Notes under the pieces: model-generated
Database searches by the model: none
Seen by the model: the letters and a program-made list of their open reading frames with translations, nothing else
Told to the model about the DNA's origin: nothing
In this document: piece after piece, positions 1-7,489 of the stretch
Numbering within the stretch: the stretch's first letter is position 1
Layout: each line of letters opens with the position of its first letter
Translations under genes and position numbers: made by a program
Source: Lachnospiraceae bacterium
GTDB taxonomy: Bacteria; Bacillota; Clostridia; Lachnospirales; Lachnospiraceae
Reading direction: 5' to 3'
DNA: 21,597 nucleotides
Assembly (NCBI GenBank): GCA_009774625.1
Contig: VSOB01000048.1
Coordinates: 1-21,597 of the forward strand

Positions 1-67
1 GGGCAGAAGGGTTCCTTGCCGGAAACGCTATGCTGGAAACCGGCGATCTGACCGTATACGGACTGGA
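1..67. repeat. 67-bp exact direct repeat, copy A (window edge)
   Basis: Bases 1-67 are identical to 4484-4550, inside the Afp12-like baseplate gene, and the match stops at the same base in both (after GGACTGGA). In copy A the frame of the downstream spike gene has a TGA at 49-51, so this segment is not a normal part of that gene. It is foreign sequence joined to the spike C-terminus. A chimeric contig end, or the junction of a tandem duplication or circle of 4483 bp, would both give this pattern. Confidence 0.95.
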
Positions 68-207
68 CCAGCGGCAACATCGGGATGGAAGCGGACGGCA
101 GTATCCGTATGAGCGGCGGACAGGTGATGACGGAAGCCTCTTCGGCGCTGAAACTGAGCAGTGACGGGATGACGAAAATAGACGGCAAAGTGATCAGGAT
201 GGGGTAG
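68..207 (+). CDS. VgrG/gp5-like eCIS spike protein, C-terminal fragment
   Basis: Only about the last 46 codons are present, ending at TAG 205-207. The visible peptide has the repetitive pattern of a spike beta-helix end (SGNIGMEADGSIRMSGG, then EASSALKLSSDGMTKIDGKV). This is typical of the C-termini of VgrG/gp5-like spike proteins (Pvc8/Afp8), which tip the inner tube and carry the PAAR cap. The next gene starts 13 bases later and is the gp25-like baseplate protein, the usual neighbour in eCIS operons. The frame upstream of 68 is interrupted by a stop within the 67-bp duplicated segment, so the true upstream coding sequence is missing. The domain call rests on a short fragment plus context. 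Confidence 0.6.
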
Positions 208-220
208 GAAGGAAACGGAT

Positions 221-646
221 ATGGCAGAACGGGAATTTTTGGGGACGGGAATGAAATTTCCCCCTCAGATCGACAGGGCAACAGGACGGTTTATGGTTTC
301 TTCCGGTGAGGCAAGTGTCCGGGAGTCGGTATACAGTATCCTGATGACCCAGCAGGGCGAGCGGTGGCTCCATCCGGAATTTGGCAGCAGAATCATGACC
401 TATACATTTATGGATACCTCCGTCACCCGGCTGAGTATGATGGCCAGGGAACTGCGGCAGACTCTGCTGGATCAGGAGCCGCGGATCGCAGAGGTGGAAA
501 TTCGGATTGAGGAAAAGCCGGACCGGGGCTGTCTGCTGATCCATATGAATTATACACTGGCGGCGGAGGATGCGGAAGGGAATATGGTATTTCCCTTTTA
601 TTTGTATGCGGAGACAGAAGGTGGGATAAATGGCGGCAGGAGATAA
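221..646 (+). CDS. gp25/gpW-like baseplate wedge protein (Pvc9/Afp9-like)
   Basis: A 141-residue protein of the size usual for the phage T4 gp25-like lysozyme-fold baseplate family (GPW_gp25). Residues about 20-110 carry the family pattern: the VRESVYSILMTQQGERWLHP stretch (residues 34-53), which matches the usual 'I...L.T..GER...PEFG' motif, then FGSRIMTYTFMD, and later an EPRIAEVEIRI strand. In eCIS this protein joins the inner baseplate ring to the sheath initiation site. Start ATG 221 is preceded by AGGAAGGAA at suitable spacing. It lies 13 bases after the spike gene and overlaps the next gene by 17 bases, implying translational coupling within one operon. No odd residues seen. Confidence 0.9.
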   Translation: MAEREFLGTGMKFPPQIDRATGRFMVSSGEASVRESVYSILMTQQGERWLHPEFGSRIMTYTFMDTSVTRLSMMARELRQTLLDQEPRIAEVEIRIEEKPDRGCLLIHMNYTLAAEDAEGNMVFPFYLYAETEGGINGGRR

Positions 647-3614
647 GTGGGCGCCGGATCCAAGAAGCGCGGAGGAAATCCGCAGACAGATCAGAGAGCT
701 GGCGGTTTCTTATGTACCGGAATGGAAGTTTTCCGAAGAAAACCCGGATATCGGTTCGATTATCGGATTGATCTATGCAAGGCAGACGGAGGAAACCCTT
801 CGACTGTTTGACCGTTCGTTTTCCGGACTCCGGACGGCATTCGCTGATCTGATGGGAATGGGGCTGCGGCCTGCCAGGGCGGCGCAGAGCATTGTGGTAA
901 TGAAGGCGCAGGACAAAAGCGGTGCGGCAGTGGGAAAAGGGACCAGGCTGACAGCCAGGACAAAGGATGGGGAAAGCCTGATTTTTGAGACGATGCATGA
1001 TCTGTTTGTATCAGGCGTTTCCCTGACGGATCTTGTGGAAATATGCTGTGAGCATTCCAGTATCCGTTCTTACCTGGGAGAGATGAAGGAACGGATGCCG
1101 TTTCCGCTTCCGGCAGACCGCGGGCAGACGGAAGAGGGTCGTGAGATCTGGAAACAGGAGCTTGTGATTTATCACGGATATCTGTTTGACCGGGCCGGGA
1201 TGCAGGTGGGGATCCGGTTTGCGGGCGGTAAGTCTGCCAGAGAGCTGGCGGCTCTGTTTTCGGATAAGGACAGGTATCGTTTTTTGTATGACAGCGGCAT
1301 AGGTCTGACTGAGGTGGAGCAGGTAAAGAGGGAAGGGGACAGGATCGTCCTGCGTATGGAACGATCTTTTGACAGGCGGCCTTCTGAGGGGGCCAAAACC
1401 GGGGCGTTGGTACTGCATCAGCTGATACCGGACGGGGAGATTTCCATAAGATCGGTGGAACTGTTCGGAGATGCGGGCCGGAGAGTGGCGGAGTATATTT
1501 CCGATGACACATTTGAACAGGAAACAGACTGTTTCCGGCCCTTTGGAGAAGAACTGGCCCTGTACCGGGAGTGCTATATCGGTCAGGATGAGGTGTTTTC
1601 CCGAAAAGGGGCGCTGATCGAACTGGAGTTTGCCTTGTCTTTTGAGGAAAAGCGGTTTGCCCTGAGGCGGGAGGAGGAAGAAAAGCCGCTGCCGCTGATC
1701 CGTAAAATCCCCAGGTATCAGGAGGACGTACGTCCCTGTGTGTGTATGGCGGAGGAAGTGGGATTTGCCTATTTTAACGGGATGGGCTGGAAAAGCCTGC
1801 ATCCTGAGGGAAGGCCGGAACTGCTGTTTGGCGCACGGGAACATGGAGGGAAACAGCGTCTTTTGTTTTATGCTCCCCATGACTGGCAGGCGCTGCAGAT
1901 GGGCGGTTATAAGGGGCGCTGTCTGCGGCTTCAGATTCTTCGGTCAGATGACTGCTATATGCGTCCGGCAGTCCACTATATTCCGGTGATACGGGATCTG
2001 CAGATCGGATATCGTTATGAGGGACAGACGATAAAGCCGGACGGGCTGGGGCGTCTTTGCGGCGCCCGGTATGAGGATTTGATGCCGCTTTTACAAAAAG
2101 GCGTTCTCTGCCCGGCGTTTCTTCCGTTTCCTTATACCGGCAATGCTCTGTATCTTGGGTTTGATCAGGCGTGGCGGCAGGGACCGGTAAGTCTGTATTT
2201 TGAGCTGTGCCGGGAGGAAGAGCAGGAGGGCCGGATTTCGTGGGAGTACAGTACCGGCAGCGGCTTTCAGGAACTGTGGGTAAGGGACGGGACCGGAAAT
2301 CTGAGCCATTCTGGCATCGTGATGTTTGAACCGCCGTCGGATATGAAACAGGCAGAGCTGGAAGGGGTTTGGCGTTATTGGATCAGGCTGCGGGACGAAA
2401 GCGGGAGCCGGAAGGAGCCCGGCAGCTTTCGGAGGCTGATCAGAACCATCCTGCCCGGTGCAGTCCAGGTGCATAATGTGGAGACTGCCGCGGCGGAGGA
2501 TTATTATATCGACACGGTTCTGCCGGATATGCAGTTTCCTCTTTATGGGGACAATCTGCTGGAAGCAGAAGTATGGGTCAATGAAAAGCGGCGGCTTGCC
2601 CGTCCGGAAATGGAAGAAATGCTGAAGAAGCGGCCTGATATGGTACAGGCAGAATATGACAGCCGGGGAGAGATTTCAGCTTTTTATGTGAAATGGGAAG
2701 AAGCAGATCATTTTCTGGAAGCAGAGGGCGGAAAACGGCTGTATCAGATCGACCGGATCAATAACAGACTTCTGTTCGGTGACGGCATCCGGGTCCGTAT
2801 TCCCAGGGATACCAGGGATACGGCATTTCGGGTGATCCGCAGAAGCTGCCGGGGCAGTCTGGGAAACGTGGAGGCAGGCAGCATTGACGGCTTTTACGGC
2901 AATGTGCTGTCGGTCCGGGAGGTGGAAAACCCGGTGGGAGGCTTTGGCGGCAGTGATCTGGAGCGGACAGAACAGGCGCTGAGAAGAAGCAGTCATTTGA
3001 TCAGCGGCCGGAGAAGGCTGGTGTCAGAGTATGACTATGTAAGAGAAGCGCTGGGATTTTCGGAGGATGTGGCACAGGCGGCGTGTATCTGCGGTGTGGA
3101 CAGACGGGGAAGGATACGGGAGGGGCAGATTCATCTGGTCATCCTGATGAAGGATTACCGGGCCGGTATGCACTCTTTTTACCGGCTGCGCAGGGAATTG
3201 AAGGACGCATTGCAAAAGCAGTGCGAGCTGGACTGCCGGGATGGACTTAGTATCGAAGCGCCGGATTTTGTGGAAGTCAGTCTGGAGCTGTGGCTGCATG
3301 TACCGGATATCAGAGCGGGGATATCCGTGCGGCAGCGGTATCTGGAGCGGATCAGGCAGTATCTGGAACCGGGGCGCGGGCCTGGGCAGGGTCGGCAGAT
3401 CGGCGAATTTCCCACAGAAGAACAGATACGCATGATGCTGCATGGCCTGGAGCAGGAATGCTATGTGGATCGGTATGCCATTACGGCGGCCCGGCGGGAT
3501 AAGGATGGGGTTCATGAAATGCCCTTTGAAAAGGCGGCGGGGAATCCTTTTGCAGTGTGCTGCAATGGGACGCACCAGATTTATGTACGCGGAGGGACAG
3601 AGGATGCTGAGTAA
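630..3614 (+). CDS. Large eCIS baseplate protein, baseplate-J family (Afp11/Pvc11-like)
   Basis: A 994-residue protein. The N-terminus has the 'PDIGSIIGLIYARQTEETL' pattern common to baseplate wedge proteins. The clearest domain is at about residues 675-870: NRLLFGDGIRVRIPRDT, then GSLGNVEAGSIDGFYGNV, VENPVGGFGGSDLE, and SGRRRLVSEYDYVREALGF. This is the classic baseplate_J/gp47 order (FGDG...GN...NP..GG.D.E...R.V...DY). Such proteins build the wedge of the baseplate that triggers sheath contraction. The length matches large Afp11-type proteins rather than phage gp47 (about 400 residues). The start overlaps the gp25-like gene by 17 bases and the end overlaps the next gene by 11 bases, so the set is translationally coupled. 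The open frame is intact throughout. Confidence 0.88.
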   Translation: MAAGDKWAPDPRSAEEIRRQIRELAVSYVPEWKFSEENPDIGSIIGLIYARQTEETLRLFDRSFSGLRTAFADLMGMGLRPARAAQSIVVMKAQDKSGAAVGKGTRLTARTKDGESLIFETMHDLFVSGVSLTDLVEICCEHSSIRSYLGEMKERMPFPLPADRGQTEEGREIWKQELVIYHGYLFDRAGMQVGIRFAGGKSARELAALFSDKDRYRFLYDSGIGLTEVEQVKREGDRIVLRMERSFDRRPSEGAKTGALVLHQLIPDGEISIRSVELFGDAGRRVAEYISDDTFEQETDCFRPFGEELALYRECYIGQDEVFSRKGALIELEFALSFEEKRFALRREEEEKPLPLIRKIPRYQEDVRPCVCMAEEVGFAYFNGMGWKSLHPEGRPELLFGAREHGGKQRLLFYAPHDWQALQMGGYKGRCLRLQILRSDDCYMRPAVHYIPVIRDLQIGYRYEGQTIKPDGLGRLCGARYEDLMPLLQKGVLCPAFLPFPYTGNALYLGFDQAWRQGPVSLYFELCREEEQEGRISWEYSTGSGFQELWVRDGTGNLSHSGIVMFEPPSDMKQAELEGVWRYWIRLRDESGSRKEPGSFRRLIRTILPGAVQVHNVETAAAEDYYIDTVLPDMQFPLYGDNLLEAEVWVNEKRRLARPEMEEMLKKRPDMVQAEYDSRGEISAFYVKWEEADHFLEAEGGKRLYQIDRINNRLLFGDGIRVRIPRDTRDTAFRVIRRSCRGSLGNVEAGSIDGFYGNVLSVREVENPVGGFGGSDLERTEQALRRSSHLISGRRRLVSEYDYVREALGFSEDVAQAACICGVDRRGRIREGQIHLVILMKDYRAGMHSFYRLRRELKDALQKQCELDCRDGLSIEAPDFVEVSLELWLHVPDIRAGISVRQRYLERIRQYLEPGRGPGQGRQIGEFPTEEQIRMMLHGLEQECYVDRYAITAARRDKDGVHEMPFEKAAGNPFAVCCNGTHQIYVRGGTEDAE

Positions 3615-5736
3615 CAGAAGGACAGAGGAGGACAATGCAAAAGAGCTGGAAGAGATGATGCAGGAGGCTATGTCACAGATCCTTCTCTACCAGAGTGAAT
3701 GGACCAACTATAATGTATCGGATCCGGGAATCGCCGTTCTGGAAAACCTGACTGCTTTTCAGGCATTGCAGCGAAGCAGCCTTTATCAGGTAAGCGATCA
3801 GGCCATGGAGATGCTCTGCTCTCTGGCCGGCTTTTACAGGAAAAAGGGCCGGGCGGCCAGAGTCTGGCTGGCAGGATGCGGAAAAGAGGGGCCTGACAGA
3901 CTGCTGCCTGGTCAAAAACTGTATGCAGGCGGCTTATGTTTTGAAACAGAGCAGGAAGCGGATACAAAGGGCAGTGCTTTGACTGGAGTGTTTCTGGAAA
4001 CAGGAGGGAAGTTGCAGGATATGGGGATGCGTCTGCAGGAAGAGACTCCCGGCAGTGTCCTTTTGTTTGGAAGCAGGCCCCAAACGGGAGACTGTCTTTA
4101 TTTTATGATGGAACGGCTGCCCTGTCCGGGAGAGTGGCTTACCATTTGGGTGAAGGCAGAGCCGGCCTTTCTCAGAAACCGGATACCGGAAATGGAATGC
4201 GGTCTGTTCGCCGATCTTAGCTGGAGCCTGTATACAGAAAGCGGATATTGCAGCATTGTGCATCGGGACGGGAGCGGGGCTTTTCTGCAGGACGGCCTGA
4301 TCAGACTTAAGATGCCGGAGATGGAAGGGAGCGCCGATCCCAGGCTGGGCGGAAGGGGATATACGCTTCGGTGCCGGCTGGAGCGGGCAGAATATGATAC
4401 TTTGCCCAGAGTCCGTTTTTTTACGGATTTTCTGTTTCCGGTCAGGCAGAGGGATACGCTGGCAGTGACTTTGGGTTTTCATCGGGCAGAAGGGTTCCTT
4501 GCCGGAAACGCTATGCTGGAAACCGGCGATCTGACCGTATACGGACTGGAGCAGGACGGCTTTTATTACAGATACCAGGAAGCCGGAAAAATCGTAATGA
4601 CAGAAAAAACAGGACTTGAAAATAATAAAAACAGGTGGTTTTGGAGGGAGCGGGAGGGGGAAGGGGAATGGCGTTTTACCCTGTCCGGAGACGGGCTTAT
4701 CCGGGAAAGCAGAGAAGGAAAACCCTGCGTCATGCTGGTGCTGCGGCAGCCGGAACGATTGCCCGGTGATCGGATCGGCCGGATCTATGGCTATGTGGGA
4801 GAAACGCTGTCTTTGCATCCGTTGTGTCATATTCTGAGAGACGACTTCCTGCTCTCTGCCTGTCTGGAAATACCGGACGGCGGGGAAAAATATCAGTTTT
4901 ATGAGCCGGAGACGAAAGAGCGGGGCGGGCTGAAGTATACCCTGCTGGAAGAAGAAGGCGCCATACGGATCGAGGATGCGGGAGTGTATGAAGAAGCCGT
5001 TTTGTCACTGTGCACCTGTGCGGTCCACCGGGGAGATGCGGGCAACATACGGGCAGGCAATGGATTTTCCCTGAGTCCGGCAGAGGAAAAGCCCGCCTTT
5101 TACAATCCTTTTACGGGAAGCGGCGGCAGAGAGGAAGAGAAAACGGAAGCGATGGGCCGCCGGTTTGCGGCGGACATCCGCAGGAGTACCAGGCTGGTGA
5201 CGCAGGAGGACTATGAAGCGGTGATCCGGCAGATTCCGGGGCTGGGGATCCATAAAGTCAGGGCGTTTGCCCCGGAAGGCGGCAGCGGCGGGATCAGAGT
5301 GGCGGTAAAACCTCTCAGCGAAGAGCCGTATCCGCGCCTTCCGGCGGTGTACCGGCGGGCCATACAGGCAGAGATAGAAAAAAGAAGGATGCTGGCTGCT
5401 AGGGTGATCCTGCTGGACCCGGTCTATGTGCCGGTGGATGTGAGCGGGACTGTGTTGATCAAGCCCTTTTATGACAATGCGGAAACGCAGGTGGAAGGAG
5501 CGCTGATAGCGCTGCTGGACTGTGTATCAACCGAACGGCCATTCGGCAGTGTCCTGTCGTTTCATGAAATATGCCGCGCCCTGGAAGCGCTGGACTGTGT
5601 GGCAGAGGTGAGCCGTCTGGTTTTACGTCCGCGGATACAAGACAACGTACAGATCCGGGGTGGGGATATCCGGATGCAGGAGAGCAGTCTGTGTCATCCG
5701 GGCAGACTGGAGCTGGAATATGGAAGGAAACGATAA
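3604..5736 (+). CDS. eCIS baseplate protein (Afp12/Pvc12-like)
   Basis: About 710 residues when started at ATG 3604, which has GGAGG at 3591-3595 eight bases upstream. The open frame extends further upstream (to 3442), but that part would lie inside the preceding baseplate gene and has no family resemblance. Residues about 35-75 contain YNVSDPGIAVLENLTAF, the 'DPG..LLE' signature of Afp12-type and gp6-like wedge proteins. Residues about 525-650 contain RSTRLVTQEDYEAVI followed by a baseplate-J-like C-terminus. It probably pairs with the Afp11-like protein to form the wedge heterodimer. Bases 4484-4550 of this gene are the source of the exact 67-bp copy at the window start. The gene is otherwise intact. 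Confidence 0.85.
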   Translation: MLSNRRTEEDNAKELEEMMQEAMSQILLYQSEWTNYNVSDPGIAVLENLTAFQALQRSSLYQVSDQAMEMLCSLAGFYRKKGRAARVWLAGCGKEGPDRLLPGQKLYAGGLCFETEQEADTKGSALTGVFLETGGKLQDMGMRLQEETPGSVLLFGSRPQTGDCLYFMMERLPCPGEWLTIWVKAEPAFLRNRIPEMECGLFADLSWSLYTESGYCSIVHRDGSGAFLQDGLIRLKMPEMEGSADPRLGGRGYTLRCRLERAEYDTLPRVRFFTDFLFPVRQRDTLAVTLGFHRAEGFLAGNAMLETGDLTVYGLEQDGFYYRYQEAGKIVMTEKTGLENNKNRWFWREREGEGEWRFTLSGDGLIRESREGKPCVMLVLRQPERLPGDRIGRIYGYVGETLSLHPLCHILRDDFLLSACLEIPDGGEKYQFYEPETKERGGLKYTLLEEEGAIRIEDAGVYEEAVLSLCTCAVHRGDAGNIRAGNGFSLSPAEEKPAFYNPFTGSGGREEEKTEAMGRRFAADIRRSTRLVTQEDYEAVIRQIPGLGIHKVRAFAPEGGSGGIRVAVKPLSEEPYPRLPAVYRRAIQAEIEKRRMLAARVILLDPVYVPVDVSGTVLIKPFYDNAETQVEGALIALLDCVSTERPFGSVLSFHEICRALEALDCVAEVSRLVLRPRIQDNVQIRGGDIRMQESSLCHPGRLELEYGRKR
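4484..4550. repeat. 67-bp exact direct repeat, copy B (inside Afp12-like gene)
   Basis: Identical to bases 1-67. Here the sequence is in frame with intact coding on both sides, so this is the native copy. The unit from 68 to 4550 (4483 bp) is what a tandem duplication or excised circle joined at 4550|68 would contain. Confidence 0.95.
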
Positions 5737-5772
5737 GAAATCAGTAAGAAAACGGACCGGGAGAGCGGATCG

Positions 5773-6837
5773 ATGGGAAAGATGAGAACCTATGAAATCG
5801 GAGAGGGCAGACTGTCCAGAAGTGTGATGGAGGGCATGCATATGGGGGAAGGAGGCGTCCTGTTAACAGATGGAGGAAGGAGCGGAATGTCTGTAAGCAG
5901 GCTGTTCCTTCCGGCGCTGGTGGCAGAACAGCCGGGAAAGAGATGGGGCAGGATCCATCTGGAATATGAACCGGAAGAAGACTCTGTCTGTACCGTGTGG
6001 GCTTATGCAGCAGACAGAAAAGAAATGGGGGAAGCCCTTTCGGGCAGGCGGGCATTGGCGGAAGGGAAGGCTTTTCTGGAACAGGCAGGACATCGGTGCG
6101 GGAGTAATTGCCGTGATATGCTGCTCTATGATTTGCAGGGAAAGTATCTCTGGATCCTGATCGAGATCGGAGGCATGGGCAGGGGGATACTGCATGATAT
6201 CCGCGTTGAAGGGACGGGAGATAGATTTCTGGATACTTTTCCGGAAATCTATCGGGAAGAAGGAGGATTTTTCCACCGCTATCTGACGGTGTTTTCCACA
6301 CTGTATGAGGATTTGCAGAAGGAAATCGACAGTGTGCACAGGCTGCTGGATCCGGATACGGCTCCTTTACAGTTACTGTATCGGTATGCCGACTGGCTGG
6401 GGATCGCACTGGACGGGGAATTTCTGGTAGAACCTCTTGCGCGGAAGCTGGTCAGGCATGGGTATGCGCTCTGCCGGCTCAAAGGGACCAAAGAATCGCT
6501 GAGCGCTCTGGTGGAACTGGTACTCGGCAGAAAGGCAGTGATCGTGGAGCGGGGACTTCTGCGGGTTTGGCTGAGTGAAGAAGAGAAGGCGGTTTATAAC
6601 AGGCTGTATGGCTGTGGCGCACAGGATGTTACCGTACTGGTCCATTATCAGGGAGGGGAGCAGGAGCGGGCCGGGCTTTTGTTCCTCTTAAATCAGTTCA
6701 GGCCTGCCAGGTGCCGTCTGCGTCTTGTGCTCTATGGGGACAAAAGCCGTATGGATACTTACTGCTATATGGATCGGAACGCAAGGCTCTGCCCCATGCC
6801 GGAAACCGTAATCGACAGAGGTGCAGTGATGTTGTAA
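5773..6837 (+). CDS. Phage tail protein I-like eCIS protein (TIGR02242-type)
   Basis: A 354-residue protein. Residues about 150-260 show the tail-protein-I-like pattern: DRFLDTFPEIYREEGGFFHR, then 'FSTLYEDLQKEIDSVHRLLD', 'DPDTAPLQLLYRYADWLGI' and 'RLKGTKESLSALVELVLG'. These match the 'L..F..IY..l...Id....yldP.tAP...L..La.wlGl......RR.l....LyR.rGT..gl' signature of a family found in many eCIS and phage-tail-like loci. In phages it links the baseplate to fibres. The N-terminal 150 residues look like an added beta-rich domain and are not recognised. The start is ATG 5773 after GGGAGAG; ATG 5782 is an alternative. It sits between the Afp12-like gene (36-base gap) and the terminator gene (13-base gap), in the same operon. 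Confidence 0.82.
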   Translation: MGKMRTYEIGEGRLSRSVMEGMHMGEGGVLLTDGGRSGMSVSRLFLPALVAEQPGKRWGRIHLEYEPEEDSVCTVWAYAADRKEMGEALSGRRALAEGKAFLEQAGHRCGSNCRDMLLYDLQGKYLWILIEIGGMGRGILHDIRVEGTGDRFLDTFPEIYREEGGFFHRYLTVFSTLYEDLQKEIDSVHRLLDPDTAPLQLLYRYADWLGIALDGEFLVEPLARKLVRHGYALCRLKGTKESLSALVELVLGRKAVIVERGLLRVWLSEEEKAVYNRLYGCGAQDVTVLVHYQGGEQERAGLLFLLNQFRPARCRLRLVLYGDKSRMDTYCYMDRNARLCPMPETVIDRGAVML

Positions 6838-6850
6838 CAGGAGATGAGAC

Positions 6851-7450
6851 ATGAAGAAATATACGGCAATAGCGGATACCAGTCAGCGGCTGGTCAGACT
6901 GCTGGCAGCGGAACTGGTGCCGGATGTGATCCGAACTCCCGACGAGATCGGACTGCGCAGCCCCGAAGAACATGGTGATGTGTCGCTGGGGCTGTTTTTA
7001 TATGACATTCAGGAGTGCGAAGAGCTGCAGCAGAGAGGGATGCTCAATACCCATATAGACAGACAGGCCTATCCGCCGGTGTACCTGAATCTGTTTTATA
7101 TGATTACGGCCTATTGGGGTGGGGATCTGAAATTCAGAATGGCGCAGGAAGAGAGGATACTGGGCGGCGTGGTTCAGGTATTCCATAACCACAGGCTGAT
7201 TCCCGCCGGAGAAGGGGCGGACAACAGCGGCATGGCTCTGCATGTACAGATGCAGCGGCTTTCTGTGCAGGACAGAGCGCAAATCTGGAATTTTCAGAGG
7301 ATAAGCTATAAACTGTCCCTTTTTTACAAGGTATCGCCGGTCATGATTGCATCCGGCAGAGAAAGAGAAGTGGCCAGAGTCATGGAGGCGGATATGGGAG
7401 TGGTTCCCATATCTCCGTCGCTGTCCGGCGGGATGAGAGGAAAGTCATAA
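6851..7450 (+). CDS. DUF4255 / Pvc16-type tube terminator protein
   Basis: A 199-residue protein close to the usual length of Pvc16_N (DUF4255) proteins. Diagnostic stretches are the N-terminal helix 'TSQRLVRLLAAEL', a strand 'VSLGLFLYDIQECEELQQRG', the 'YPPVYLNLFYMITAYWGGD' segment and the late 'IWNFQRISYKLSLFYKVSPV' segment. These fit the family pattern of 'L..L.LYRV..N...R..', 'P.....L.YLltay' and 'lW.....pyrpSl.Y.v..v.i'. In characterised eCIS particles this protein caps the tube and sheath at the end opposite the baseplate and sets particle length. It has an AGGAG ribosome-binding site and lies 13 bases after the tail-I-like gene. The next gene is the ATPase, the same order as afp15/afp16 reversed. 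Confidence 0.88.
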   Translation: MKKYTAIADTSQRLVRLLAAELVPDVIRTPDEIGLRSPEEHGDVSLGLFLYDIQECEELQQRGMLNTHIDRQAYPPVYLNLFYMITAYWGGDLKFRMAQEERILGGVVQVFHNHRLIPAGEGADNSGMALHVQMQRLSVQDRAQIWNFQRISYKLSLFYKVSPVMIASGREREVARVMEADMGVVPISPSLSGGMRGKS

Positions 7451-7489
7451 AACGGTAGAAAGAACAGGGTGAGAAGAGGAGGATGCGGT

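Noticed and set aside
3442..3603. Upstream extension of the Afp12-like reading frame
   Set aside because: It lies within the Afp11-like gene and has no family match. ATG 3604 has a proper GGAGG site and matches the expected 11-bp overlap.
423..3635. Long minus-strand open frames opposite the eCIS baseplate genes
   Set aside because: They lie antisense to clear baseplate genes, have Pro/Arg/His/Ser-rich low-complexity translations and no sensible start sites. They are mirror frames of GC-rich coding DNA.
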